The notes: generated by a model not told the origin, from the letters alone. A stretch of 64,000 bases of DNA from Lachnospiraceae bacterium (GCA_910575155.1 CAJTDX010000006.1:62001-126000), one strand, 5' to 3'; shown: positions 24,281 to 32,410, numbered from the stretch's first letter. Numbers and translations: made by a program.

Positions 24281-25915
24281 TCAACGCTTTTTTCTATAAT
24301 AAATCCTCGCCTCATAAGGCCGGTACCTGTGATCCTGCTTTTCCATATGATAATTATCGTACAGCAATTCCATATGTTCCCAGTCTTCTTTGTACTGGCA
24401 GTCAGCCATTTTTTCATAAAAGTTGCAGACGACAATCATCTTCTCATTCTGATTCTCCCTTGCATAAGCAAAAAAATCATGGTCGTCCTCCAACAATAAC
24501 GCAAACGTCCCGTCTGTAAAAACTTCATATTTTTTCCGCAGCCTGATCAGAGTCTGATAACAGGCAAAGACTGAATCCGCATCCTGCATCTGCTGTTCGG
24601 CATTAAGTTTCACATAATTCGGATTTACCTTAATCCAGGGGACGCCTTCCGTAAACCCGGCGTTCTCTGTGGAGTCCCATTGCATGGGCGTACGGGCGTT
24701 GTCACGGCTTTTGGCGTACACAGACGCCATAATATCGCTTTCTTTATATCCTTTTTCACGCCGTTCCCGATACATGTTCAAAGTCTCTATATCACGGTAC
24801 TCTTCTATCGAATAGCGCGCATTCGTCATACCCAGCTCTTCGCCCTGATAAATATAAGGCGTTCCCTGCATACCATGCAATAATACCGCCAGCATTTTGG
24901 CGGACTCTTCCCTGTACGTTTTATCATTTCCCCAGCGCGACACAATACGGGGCAGGTCATGATTGTCCCAAAACAGACTGTTCCAGCCCTTTTGATACAG
25001 CTCCTTCTGCCAGCGCGCCAATACCTGCTTCAGTTTTAAAAACGGCAGCGGCGCCAGATCCCATTTTTCCTTTCCCTGCTGCTGGTCCAGTTCGATATGC
25101 TCAAACTGAAACACCATGGAAAACTCACTGCCGTCCGGGTTACTGTAGCGTCTCGCAATTTCCGGCGTGGCTCCCCATGCCTCGCCCACTGTAATCAAAG
25201 CGGCTTTCTGGAATGTCTCCCGGCTCATCTCCTGAATAAATTCATGAAGCCTGGGACCATTGTCTGTAATCATCCGATCCGGCTCTTTGGCAATCTTATC
25301 AATGACATCCAGACGAAACCCTCCGACGCCTTTTTCCATCCACCAGTTTATCATCTGATAAATTTCCTGACGGACTTTTTCATTTTCCCAGTTTAAATCA
25401 GGCTGCTTTACGGAAAACTGATGAAAATAATACTGCTTCACCTGCGGAACCCATTCCCATGCGGAACCGCCAAAACAGCCGCGCAGATCGTTGGGAGGCG
25501 TCCCCTCCTCTCCGTCCCGCCAGATATAGTAATCATGATACGGATTCTCCCGGCTCTTTTTCGCCTCTTTGAACCAGCGGTGTTCGTCGGAAGAATGATT
25601 CAATACCAGATCCATGATTATTTTTATATGGTGTTTCTCCGCCTCCTGAATCAGATCTTCCATATCCTCCAGCGTTCCAAATATGGGGTCTATATCCTGA
25701 TAATCGGATATGTCATATCCATTATCATCCTGCGGAGACTGGTATACCGGAGACAGCCACACTGCGTCAATTCCAAGTTCTTCCAGATAAGAAAGCCTTC
25801 GTATAATTCCCTTTAAATCACCGATTCCGTCGCCGTTACTGTCCTGAAAGCTTCTGGGATAGATCTGATATATTACCGCTTTTTTCCACCAGTCCCGATT
25901 TCTCTCTGCGCTCAT
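24281..25915 (-). CDS. GH13 alpha-glucosidase (oligo-1,6-glucosidase type)
   Basis: 544 residues, intracellular (no signal peptide). The (beta/alpha)8 motifs are clear: VIYQIYPRSFQDSNGDGIGD, the MDLVLNHSSDEHRWF region, nucleophile Asp203 in GGFRLDVIDK, acid/base Glu245 in VGEAWG and Asp320 in DNHDLPR. MDLVLNHSSDEH is typical of alpha-glucosidases rather than amylases, and the length matches MalL/oligo-1,6-glucosidase. It cleaves isomalto- or malto-oligosaccharides after uptake. Chosen ATG follows GAGGAGG. It starts 31 bases after the ychF stop, on the same strand; no transporter genes are adjacent. Confidence 0.93.
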   Translation of the reverse strand: MSAERNRDWWKKAVIYQIYPRSFQDSNGDGIGDLKGIIRRLSYLEELGIDAVWLSPVYQSPQDDNGYDISDYQDIDPIFGTLEDMEDLIQEAEKHHIKIIMDLVLNHSSDEHRWFKEAKKSRENPYHDYYIWRDGEEGTPPNDLRGCFGGSAWEWVPQVKQYYFHQFSVKQPDLNWENEKVRQEIYQMINWWMEKGVGGFRLDVIDKIAKEPDRMITDNGPRLHEFIQEMSRETFQKAALITVGEAWGATPEIARRYSNPDGSEFSMVFQFEHIELDQQQGKEKWDLAPLPFLKLKQVLARWQKELYQKGWNSLFWDNHDLPRIVSRWGNDKTYREESAKMLAVLLHGMQGTPYIYQGEELGMTNARYSIEEYRDIETLNMYRERREKGYKESDIMASVYAKSRDNARTPMQWDSTENAGFTEGVPWIKVNPNYVKLNAEQQMQDADSVFACYQTLIRLRKKYEVFTDGTFALLLEDDHDFFAYARENQNEKMIVVCNFYEKMADCQYKEDWEHMELLYDNYHMEKQDHRYRPYEARIYYRKKR

Positions 25916-25946
25916 AATTATTTCCTCCTCAGACAGATGCAAACAC

Positions 25947-27044
25947 TTACACATTAAAGCGAAAGAGAATTACATCTCCGTCTTTTACGATATATTCTTT
26001 CCCTTCCAGTCCTACCAGCCCCTTTTCCTTTGCCGCCGCCAGAGAGCCGCAGTCTAACAAATCCTGATAATTTACCACTTCGGCGCGGATAAACCCGCGT
26101 TCAAAATCCGAATGGATCTTTCCTGCCGCCTGAGGCGCTTTGGTTCCTTTTTTAATGGTCCAGGCACGGGTTTCATCCTCTCCGGAGGTCAGATAGCTGA
26201 TCAGTCCCAGCAGACTGTAGCTTGCTTTGATCAGTTTCTCCAGACCAGATTCTTTCAGACCCAATTCTTCCAAAAACATGGCTTTTTCTTCGTCGTCCAG
26301 TTCCGCAATCTCCTGCTCAATCTGAGCGCAGATCACAAATACCTCGCAATGTTCCTCCGCCGCATTGTTCCGCACTTCTTTTACAAATGCATTTTGTTCC
26401 CCGTCGTCTGCCAAATCCTCCTCAGCCACGTTGGCGGCATAAATAACAGGTTTTGCTGTCAGCAGATTGTATTCTTTAAACCAGGTTTCCTCATCTTCAT
26501 CTTCTAATTCAAAGGTTTTGGCAAGTCTGCCATCCTCTAAATGCGTCTTGACCCGCTCTAACAATTTTAATTCTTTTGCCAGAGTCTTGTCCATTCTGGC
26601 GCCCTTGCTGGTCTTGGCAATTCTCCGCTCCAGAATCTCTATGTCTGAAAAAATCAGCTCTAAATTAATCGTCTCTATATCCCGCACTGGATTAATACTT
26701 CCATCCACATGGACAATATTACTGTCCTCAAAACAGCGCACCACATGGACAATGGCGTCCACCTCGCGGATATTGGACAAAAACTGGTTGCCCAGTCCTT
26801 CCCCTTTGCTGGCTCCCTTTACCAATCCGGCGATATCCACAAACTCAATGACTGCCGGAGTCACCTTTTTTGACTGGTATAAATCTCCCAGCTTCTTCAA
26901 ACGTTCATCAGGAACCGTCACGATTCCCACGTTCGGATCAATGGTACAGAACGGATAATTTGCCGATTCCGCCCCTGCCTTTGTCAACGAATTAAATAAA
27001 GTACTTTTTCCCACATTGGGCAAACCTACGATTCCCAGTTTCAT
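25947..27044 (-). CDS. ychF: Ribosome-associated GTPase/ATPase YchF
   Basis: 365 residues, Obg/OLA1 family. G1 motif GLPNVGKST (7-15), followed by the YPFCTIDPNVG switch region and VDIAGLVKGASKGEGLGNQFL; C-terminal TGS domain ends with DGDVILFRFNV. YchF proteins prefer ATP and act in translation and stress. Full length, good AAAGGAG before the ATG. Its upstream region contains the left copy of the island-flanking repeat. Confidence 0.96.
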   Translation of the reverse strand: MKLGIVGLPNVGKSTLFNSLTKAGAESANYPFCTIDPNVGIVTVPDERLKKLGDLYQSKKVTPAVIEFVDIAGLVKGASKGEGLGNQFLSNIREVDAIVHVVRCFEDSNIVHVDGSINPVRDIETINLELIFSDIEILERRIAKTSKGARMDKTLAKELKLLERVKTHLEDGRLAKTFELEDEDEETWFKEYNLLTAKPVIYAANVAEEDLADDGEQNAFVKEVRNNAAEEHCEVFVICAQIEQEIAELDDEEKAMFLEELGLKESGLEKLIKASYSLLGLISYLTSGEDETRAWTIKKGTKAPQAAGKIHSDFERGFIRAEVVNYQDLLDCGSLAAAKEKGLVGLEGKEYIVKDGDVILFRFNV

Positions 27045-27209
27045 AATTCTATTATTCTCCTTTGCTTTATTTTACAGGATTTTCATATTCTCAGGATTCC
27101 GTTGCATACTAATTTGTAATCGCCCTTTTCTGTTAAAAGAGCCTGAGCACCACCTTAGAGTGTACCATACAAAAGCCCAAAAGTAAAATATTAAATCATC
27201 CGCTCTTTT

Positions 27210-27257
27210 GACTGAAAAATGAAAATTCATTCCTCAAATTTTTCCAAATTTGATATA
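27210..27257. repeat. Left copy of island-flanking direct repeat
   Basis: GACTGAAAAATGAAAATTCA plus TTCCT (27210-27234) followed by a 23-base AT-rich block ending TTTGATATA. The same order occurs at 32522-32579, identical over the first 25 bases and 22 of 23 in the second block, with a 10-base insertion between blocks in the right copy. Confidence 0.75.
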
Positions 27258-27374
27258 TTCCCATCTTTGACAGCTGAAAAAAAATAAAACGGTCACAAAG
27301 CCTATAGTGATTGGATTTGTAGCCGTTATTCTTTTTGCAACGATATGTGCTATTTTACGATGCGTCTGATTTCT

Positions 27375-27536
27375 AGTGTCTTGTCTCGTTGATAATTAGC
27401 CAAACTCACTTGTCTATTTGCCCATCTGCCGTGTTAGATTTTCTAGCCGTAGCCACCGCTACGCCGTCGAAAATCCACCTTGCAGATGAACAAATATCCT
27501 GCGCGATTTCACTAAATATCAACGAGACAAGACACT
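27375..27536. mobile_element. MITE-like palindromic element, family 3, inserted in a DUF2971 gene
   Basis: 162 bp with perfect 19-bp terminal inverted repeats (27375-27393 and 27518-27536, AGTGTCTTGTCTCGTTGAT and its complement). Inside are two more nested palindromes: an imperfect ATTTG-CCATCTGC pair with its complement near 27482-27495, and GATTTTC/GAAAATC around a GTAGC-GCTAC centre. No coding capacity of its own. It replaces the 3' end of the DUF2971 frame. Confidence 0.8.
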
Positions 27537-27834
27537 GGGAATAGATATCAAACGCCAAAGGTATTCCATCTGCAGCATAGTGTCCCCACATCATTGCTGA
27601 TTTAACATTCTGACTGAAACAAACAAATTTAACTCCTCCCTGAGTTTGTGCTGTTATCATTTTTAGACTTTCAGGCAAATTTGCCTTTACATATTTCTTA
27701 TCATTGTAATATAAACATGCATCAAAATCATCATTCATATCCGTTCCCCCTGATCCCCAAACCTGCTCGTCATAAAAGGCAGTAAAATTTCGTTCTGAGC
27801 ATTGCCGAAAACGATATAATCTTGACGGTATCAA
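27406..27834 (-). pseudogene. DUF2971 protein fragment truncated by inverted-repeat element
   Basis: The authentic part is encoded from about 27876 to 27537: PSRLYRFRQCSERNF, NDDFDACLYY, VKFVCFSQN and MWGHYAADGIPLAFDIY, the conserved blocks of DUF2971 proteins (the ND(D/P)FD and MWxHYA..G..L.FD motifs). After LAFDIYSQ the frame enters the 19-bp terminal repeat (27536) and ends at 27406 with residues encoded by the palindrome. A normal start codon is also not obvious: the frame is open back to the toxin stop (27877) and 27834 is only a TTG. It is therefore broken at the C-terminus and perhaps also at the N-terminus. Confidence 0.75.
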
Positions 27835-27876
27835 ATCTTCAACAATCTTATTGATCGGTTCACTTTTTACTATAAG

Positions 27877-28176
27877 CTAACTAAATAGCTTCGTAATATC
27901 CTGATACCGATTCACCACCCGATAAATCTCAACTGCCTCTTTATTAACCTTATACAACACAACATAATCATTCCACACCACATACTTATAATCCGTCTTA
28001 AAACTCACACGTTTAGACAAATCTGCACCAATATAAGGAAACTGCTGTATATTCTCAAACTGCCTATAAATCTCCTGAACCGTTTCTAATGCTTTATCGG
28101 CGTTATCTTCTGCAATAAATTTCTTAATAATTTTTAAATCCTCTGCTACTACTGGATTGATTCGCAATTTCATCAT
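27877..28176 (-). CDS. RelE/ParE-family toxin of a type II TA module
   Basis: About 99 residues: LRINPVVAEDLKIIKKFIAEDNADKA, YRQFENIQQFPYIGADLSKR and the C-terminal YKYVVWNDYVVLYKV..EAVEIYRVVNRYQDITKLF are the ParE/RelE pattern (plasmid stabilisation toxin fold). Target, ribosome-bound mRNA or gyrase, cannot be told. The frame begins with TTG 28191, but GGAGAG lies 7 bases before ATG 28176, which is chosen. It starts 5 bases before the end of... the antitoxin stop at 28181 is thus just upstream, so the two are translationally linked. Confidence 0.9.
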   Translation of the reverse strand: MMKLRINPVVAEDLKIIKKFIAEDNADKALETVQEIYRQFENIQQFPYIGADLSKRVSFKTDYKYVVWNDYVVLYKVNKEAVEIYRVVNRYQDITKLFS

Positions 28177-28180
28177 AAAT

Positions 28181-28429
28181 TTACTCTCCAACCTCAGCCT
28201 TTAATTCATCCATTGTCAGCCAGCCATTTCCATCTTTAACCGCTTCCTCTGCCTCATGCAGCTTCTCCAGCAGCTTTTTTTCTGCTTTATCACGTTCATA
28301 ATCCTCTATATCCATTACCACAAATCTGCCCCTGCCATTTTTAGTCAGGAACACAGGCTCTCCGATCTGACAGTTTTTCAAAACCTCATTATAATTTCTT
28401 AAATCTGATACCGGTAATATACTTGCCAT
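28181..28429 (-). CDS. Phd/YefM-family antitoxin
   Basis: 82 residues: N-terminal DNA-binding Phd fold (SILPVSDLRNYNEVLKNCQI, GEPVFLTKNGRGRFVVMDIEDYE) followed by an acidic, probably disordered C-terminal toxin-neutralising tail (LLEKLHEAEEAVKDGNGWLTMDELKAEVGE). GAAAGG precedes the ATG. Encoded just before the ParE/RelE toxin in the usual order; the pair probably autoregulates its promoter upstream of 28430. Confidence 0.92.
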   Translation of the reverse strand: MASILPVSDLRNYNEVLKNCQIGEPVFLTKNGRGRFVVMDIEDYERDKAEKKLLEKLHEAEEAVKDGNGWLTMDELKAEVGE

Positions 28430-28748
28430 AGATATACCATTCCTTTCAACTCAAACTATAATATCTCTTTTTATATTATACTCAAAACACTGTAATAATC
28501 AACGAAAAATTTTACAACATATTGTTTATGTTTCATTTGTTGTTCATTCCTTAATCGACTACACCGCCGTATAAGATAAAAGTACATTCACCTCTGAATA
28601 TCCTGTGGTGATGATTAAATTTTATATCAAAAAGGGAAAGGATTCCTTATATTTTGGCATTTTTTGAAAGTTGTGTATCATAAATTTGAAGGGATTAGGG
28701 TTCTGTGGATAAATCTGCGGAAACTCAAGTCTTGAAATGCAAAGGCAA
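28430..28748. other. AT-rich intergenic region between antitoxin promoter and small hydrophobic ORF
   Basis: About 320 bases without a convincing gene. It must contain the TA promoter (minus strand) and, if the antisense RNA inferred for the small toxin exists, its promoter on the plus strand; the best plus-strand candidate, TTGAAG at about 28687 with TAAATC 18 bases on, is weak. Confidence 0.35.
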
Positions 28749-28787
28749 GCCGTCACTATTTGCGGTAGTGGCGGCTATTTCTTTTTT
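28749..28787 (+). terminator. Terminator overlapping the 3' end of the small hydrophobic ORF
   Basis: Stem GCCGTCACTA/TAGTGGCGGC (28749-28758 with 28766-28775; one G-U type mismatch) followed on the plus strand by TATTTCTTTTTT. The T-tract is complementary to the last codons of the minus-strand ORF 28775-28870, so a plus-strand RNA ending here would overlap the toxin mRNA 3' end, as in txpA/ratA-like type I systems. On the minus strand the same hairpin can end the toxin mRNA. Confidence 0.6.
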
Positions 28788-28870
28788 CCCTTGTAAATCT
28801 GATAAATCAAATTCGCAAGGGCGACAACGAGTATACCGATCTGGATTAGATCCTGATATGTAACATACAT
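28775..28870 (-). CDS. Small hydrophobic peptide, probable type I toxin (holin-like)
   Basis: A 31-residue ORF beginning MYVTYQDLIQ, with one hydrophobic helix IGILVVALANLIYQI and a basic end YKGKKK. This is the layout of Firmicute type I toxins (TxpA/BsrG/putative holin-like). Its Shine-Dalgarno AAGAGGG, 7 bases before the ATG, lies in the 3' arm of a perfect 20-bp hairpin. A terminator overlaps its 3' end on the opposite strand. Upstream, the MITE-like element at 28939 begins only 11 bases before the hairpin and may have displaced the promoter. The peptide is recognised by pattern; function is inference. Confidence 0.6.
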   Translation of the reverse strand: MYVTYQDLIQIGILVVALANLIYQIYKGKKK

Positions 28871-28877
28871 TGAATCG

Positions 28878-28927
28878 CCCTCTTTTTATTCGGAGGGCAT
28901 TTATATACCCTCCGAATAAAAAGAGGG
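28878..28927 (-). promoter_or_regulatory. Perfect 20-bp hairpin hiding the toxin ribosome-binding site, with 4-codon leader ORF
   Basis: On the minus strand two perfectly complementary 20-base arms (28908-28927 and 28878-28897) enclose a 10-base loop. The loop and arms contain GGAGGG-TATATAA-ATG and the leader frame ATG CCC TCC GAA TAA (peptide MPSE). The 3' arm ends AAAGAGGG, the ribosome-binding site of the 31-residue ORF. Ribosomes on the leader would open the stem, so translation of the two frames is probably coupled. Could alternatively be read as a terminator, but there is no following T-tract. Confidence 0.65.
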
Positions 28928-28938
28928 GTAAAGCCGCC

Positions 28939-29101
28939 TAGTACATCGTTACGCAAATAACTACACCAACCACTTGCCTGCTTTCCCGATTGCACAGGTG
29001 AAAAATCCTCAGCGTAGCCCGCTGCGCCTACGTTTTTTGACCTGCACACTCAGAAAAGCATTCTGCGTGATTGATCCAGTTATTTGTCGAACGATGTACT
29101 A
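28939..29101. mobile_element. MITE-like inverted-repeat element, family 1, copy B
   Basis: 163 bp with the same TAGTACATCGTT termini as the 16489-16600 element, in opposite orientation. It is nearly identical to copy A apart from a 51-base additional centre that itself forms a GCGTAGC-CCGCTGCG-CCTACG-like hairpin. It has no coding frame. It lies between the small toxin gene and an IS256 remnant. Confidence 0.8.
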
Positions 29102-29198
29102 GCTTCCATGGTTTTCCCATATCGACAATATAACACAATTTCCCATATCGGACAACTGCTTTTTCGGGCTATGTTCATTTGGTCTTAACAGAAGTGGT

Positions 29199-29373
29199 TC
29201 AAATGGTCCCGCTGTGTTTTTTCTCATAGCCAAGGGTTACATATCCAACTCAGCCTCCATGAGTTCTTGTTGGAATCATTGAAACTGTCCCTTAGGAGGG
29301 CATAGACATCCGTGACGCTGTTTAAGTTATTTTCTGAGATAATCTGTCGAATCTGCTTCTTTGCTACTGACAT
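29199..29373 (-). pseudogene. IS256-family (mutator) transposase, N-terminal remnant
   Basis: From ATG 29373 (AAAAGGAG before it) the frame reads MSVAKKQIRQIISENNL, then SVTDVYALLRDSF, the conserved N-terminus of IS256-type transposases. A frameshift follows: QELMEAELDM continues in another frame and TLGYEKKHSG in a third before stop codons at 29199. The remaining 330 or so residues are missing. Immediately upstream (29379-29431) GGAGT/ACTCC-containing inverted repeats look like the element's left end. This is a dead insertion-sequence fragment. Confidence 0.75.
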
Positions 29374-29485
29374 AAAAAAACTCCTTTTCGATAAAATATT
29401 TCATATCTTAATTCTTACCAAAAAGGAGTCGTTTATTTCCAAAAACACAAACTAATTTACACTACCGTCCATGTACATATTTGCG

Positions 29486-32410
29486 TCAGCACACCCCGGT
29501 AAAATATTTAAAATACAGTTTTAAAAGCTGGTTACTGATTTCACCTACTTCTATTTTCTCACAAAATTTCCTGATAATATTTCTTTTTGCTGTTTCATTT
29601 TGTGAAATATCCATTAACAGGTCCTTATGAAAGGAAGTCAGCCATTCGATATTAAACTTACGGTAATCAAAGTTTTCAATGTCGCTTAGAAATTTTAAGT
29701 GATCCTGTTCTGAGTTTTTAATGATTCCTTTCAGAGTCTCAACATCAGTGATTTTATCATTTAAATATAAGTTGCACATGGTAGTAAGTACATTCTCATA
29801 TTCATTTGGAATACGGTTGATGTATAATCTTTTTATGTTGTTTATATCCATGAATATCTTCCGTTCATATTCAGCATTCGGTTTTATAATGTCATCGGTT
29901 ACGATCTCATAATATAGTTCATAAGATTTCCAGGTAAGATTTTTCAGATTATTTTCAAAATATTTTACAGTCATTTCCTGGTCTTCTTCGCTGCAGTATG
30001 GGTATATTTTAGCTGCAATCAATGATCTTTCGTCGTTTAAAAAATAGTGAAGATCCAGATACACAGGTTCTTTGTATACATCATAAATCATATTAGCGAC
30101 AATTTGTATGATTTTGCTGTACCTGCGCACACTGTCATAGTCTGCTGATTCCGTTTGCTTCAGCAGATTTTCCAGAAATCTGCCTAATGCATAATCATAT
30201 ATGTGGAATTTACCAGCGTTCTTTTTTTTAAACGCTTTATTATTATGGCACATGAATAAGAACTTGTAGATAACGTTTTTATGTAACCGAAAGCTATAAT
30301 AATTAAATTTTTCAGAAATGCCGTCAAGCGCCATTTCAACTGTTTCTGCATCCAGTTCCATATGTGACAGCACAATCAGACTATTCCAAAATTCACCGTC
30401 GCATCGAAGGCTTTTTTCTGGCCGCAGGTTTTTTAACACTTTTTTCATATGACCCTTGCACTGCTTGTCCACCGGAAGCATATTGATTCCATATTCTGAA
30501 AGCATATTCGTAATATCTTTTTCTGACATATATTTTATGATTAAAGATAATTCGAATGTTCCGATATCAGGTGCATGCACATTCCCACTTTGATAGATTT
30601 CATATTCCGCTTTTTTATCTGGTGCAGCCGCACTCTTTAAGATACTTTTTACATATAAGGTAAATACCTCCCGTACTTCCCGGTAGTTATCGATCATAAG
30701 GGAGTTGTATACGAGATAAGAATGATAATCCTTAATCATTCTCCGCAAAATAAAATAATCCGGAACTCCTGAAAAAATGGAGTAGGCAGTATCCTGCTGT
30801 TCTTTTACTTTTTCTGAAACCCTGTATGCGTCCTGGAACAGTGAATACTGCAGCTGGAAGGATTCAATATCTTTCAGCATTTGATAATTTTCAGAAGATG
30901 AATCCGGCATATCCATAAGAATACGATCCAAGTGGATAGATGCTACGTCTTTATTTATTTTATTGAGGATATCTTCAGATACGTTTAGACTCTGCTCTAC
31001 GTAATTTTTTATTTTGCATTTATTAAACTGAGCGATATAATACAGATTGTATAATTGTTTTTTATAAGCTGTTTCTGCGGCTTTGCATAATGCTGTATAA
31101 GCCTTTGTATACTCTTCTAAAAAATAGTAGATATATGCTTGCCGTAAATAAATTTTTTCGTCGTTTGAGTTAAAAAAATCATCATGTTCCGCAACCTGTC
31201 TTAATTCTGCATAATCAAATTCCATAATCAAATCAAACAACTGGTTTTTTGAATGTGGAATTTTAATAGAGTCCCCCATCATCCGTGTTTTATCTGTTAC
31301 AATAAAGTCAATGCTGCTTTTTCGAAGTATGTCGGCAATTACGCTGTATGCGTCATTCGGATCTACATTTTCTTGATGGACGTATCCAGCCAGCTTGTTT
31401 AGCAGTTGTTCTGACTCATTTTCCTGGCTTTTCCCACTGTGATAATATGTTAATACATTGCCTTCTGTTATTAATTTGCATTTGAATAGTCCTTTGCAGA
31501 CATACCGGTCTAAAATATAATCGAGGTTAAGGAAGGGCAGAAAGTATTTTTTTGCCTCTTCCACATTGGAAATGTTTTCTTTATATCCATCTTTAATCAG
31601 GTCTAACACAGCCAGCAGATTTGTTTTATTATCCTTTTCTTCATCGAAAGAACTTGTGAAAATTACATTAACGCCCAGATTTTTATAATAATCGAATTCA
31701 TTTTCATCATAATTTTTAAAACCTTCCAGCATGTATGCCTGCTGGAAATCGTTTCCCAGAACATCTTTTACCCACGAAAACAGTTGCTTTACATCCGGAT
31801 CACTGTAAGAATATCCGATAAATAAAACTACATTTTTAGCAATGACGGCTTTTATGTATGTTTCCATTAAGCGGAAGTTGTTGCTGTAGCTTAAATAGTC
31901 ATCTTCTTTTAAAACAAAATTGTCATGTTCAAAGTCACCATGCATTTTTATGATTAGATTCTCATTTTTTACATAAGGAAGATCTTTATCCTGACAGATT
32001 GTTTTATAGATGCGGCCTCTGTTTCGTAGTTCCTGCCCTAAAATATCTGTATAGTTTGTTGTGATTAACGTATTAACATTAAACTCGATGATTTTGTCAT
32101 GCAGTTCATTTGCATGCAGTTCTCTCCCATAGCCAAAAATTTCCCGGCATAATTCCACATATTCTTTTCTGCCCCGGGAATTGAAGTAGAGCTGCGGGAT
32201 TTTAAGGTTGTCCACGCCATTGGGAGAAATACTCAGATGTTTGCAAAATATTTTTATGGCGTCGTCCCATAGTGGCAGGCCGGAATCACGGTCTGCTCCA
32301 GACCCGATAAATAAGATGAGTTTTTTTGAAATATACGCATCATGCAAAATATGAATAGATTCTTTAAAAAATGATCCTTTTTCCATATTATCAAAATTTA
32401 TATCCGGCAT
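29486..32410 (-). CDS. SIR2-domain protein, probable antiphage NADase
   Basis: 974 residues. N-terminal SIR2-like domain (about 28-215): LILFIGSGADRDSGLPLW (31-48), VNTLITTNYTD with Asn119, IIKMHGDF with His157, VVLFIGYSYSDPDVKQL (194-210). These are the NAD-binding and catalytic residues of SIR2 NADases. The remaining 750 residues are helical, without recognisable enzymatic motifs, as in the DSR-type defence sirtuins, where the C-terminal part senses phage proteins. The gene is visibly more AT-rich than its neighbours, stands alone, and sits in an island with TA genes and IS debris; all this fits an acquired abortive-infection gene. The specific DSR class is not established. Confidence 0.82.
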   Translation of the reverse strand: MPDINFDNMEKGSFFKESIHILHDAYISKKLILFIGSGADRDSGLPLWDDAIKIFCKHLSISPNGVDNLKIPQLYFNSRGRKEYVELCREIFGYGRELHANELHDKIIEFNVNTLITTNYTDILGQELRNRGRIYKTICQDKDLPYVKNENLIIKMHGDFEHDNFVLKEDDYLSYSNNFRLMETYIKAVIAKNVVLFIGYSYSDPDVKQLFSWVKDVLGNDFQQAYMLEGFKNYDENEFDYYKNLGVNVIFTSSFDEEKDNKTNLLAVLDLIKDGYKENISNVEEAKKYFLPFLNLDYILDRYVCKGLFKCKLITEGNVLTYYHSGKSQENESEQLLNKLAGYVHQENVDPNDAYSVIADILRKSSIDFIVTDKTRMMGDSIKIPHSKNQLFDLIMEFDYAELRQVAEHDDFFNSNDEKIYLRQAYIYYFLEEYTKAYTALCKAAETAYKKQLYNLYYIAQFNKCKIKNYVEQSLNVSEDILNKINKDVASIHLDRILMDMPDSSSENYQMLKDIESFQLQYSLFQDAYRVSEKVKEQQDTAYSIFSGVPDYFILRRMIKDYHSYLVYNSLMIDNYREVREVFTLYVKSILKSAAAPDKKAEYEIYQSGNVHAPDIGTFELSLIIKYMSEKDITNMLSEYGINMLPVDKQCKGHMKKVLKNLRPEKSLRCDGEFWNSLIVLSHMELDAETVEMALDGISEKFNYYSFRLHKNVIYKFLFMCHNNKAFKKKNAGKFHIYDYALGRFLENLLKQTESADYDSVRRYSKIIQIVANMIYDVYKEPVYLDLHYFLNDERSLIAAKIYPYCSEEDQEMTVKYFENNLKNLTWKSYELYYEIVTDDIIKPNAEYERKIFMDINNIKRLYINRIPNEYENVLTTMCNLYLNDKITDVETLKGIIKNSEQDHLKFLSDIENFDYRKFNIEWLTSFHKDLLMDISQNETAKRNIIRKFCEKIEVGEISNQLLKLYFKYFTGVC

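Noticed and set aside
27284-27370. Plus-strand frame ending MIGFVAVILFATICAILRCV-like hydrophobic stretch
   Set aside because: Looks like a small membrane peptide but has only a GTG or CTG start and no ribosome-binding site; kept out as unsupported.
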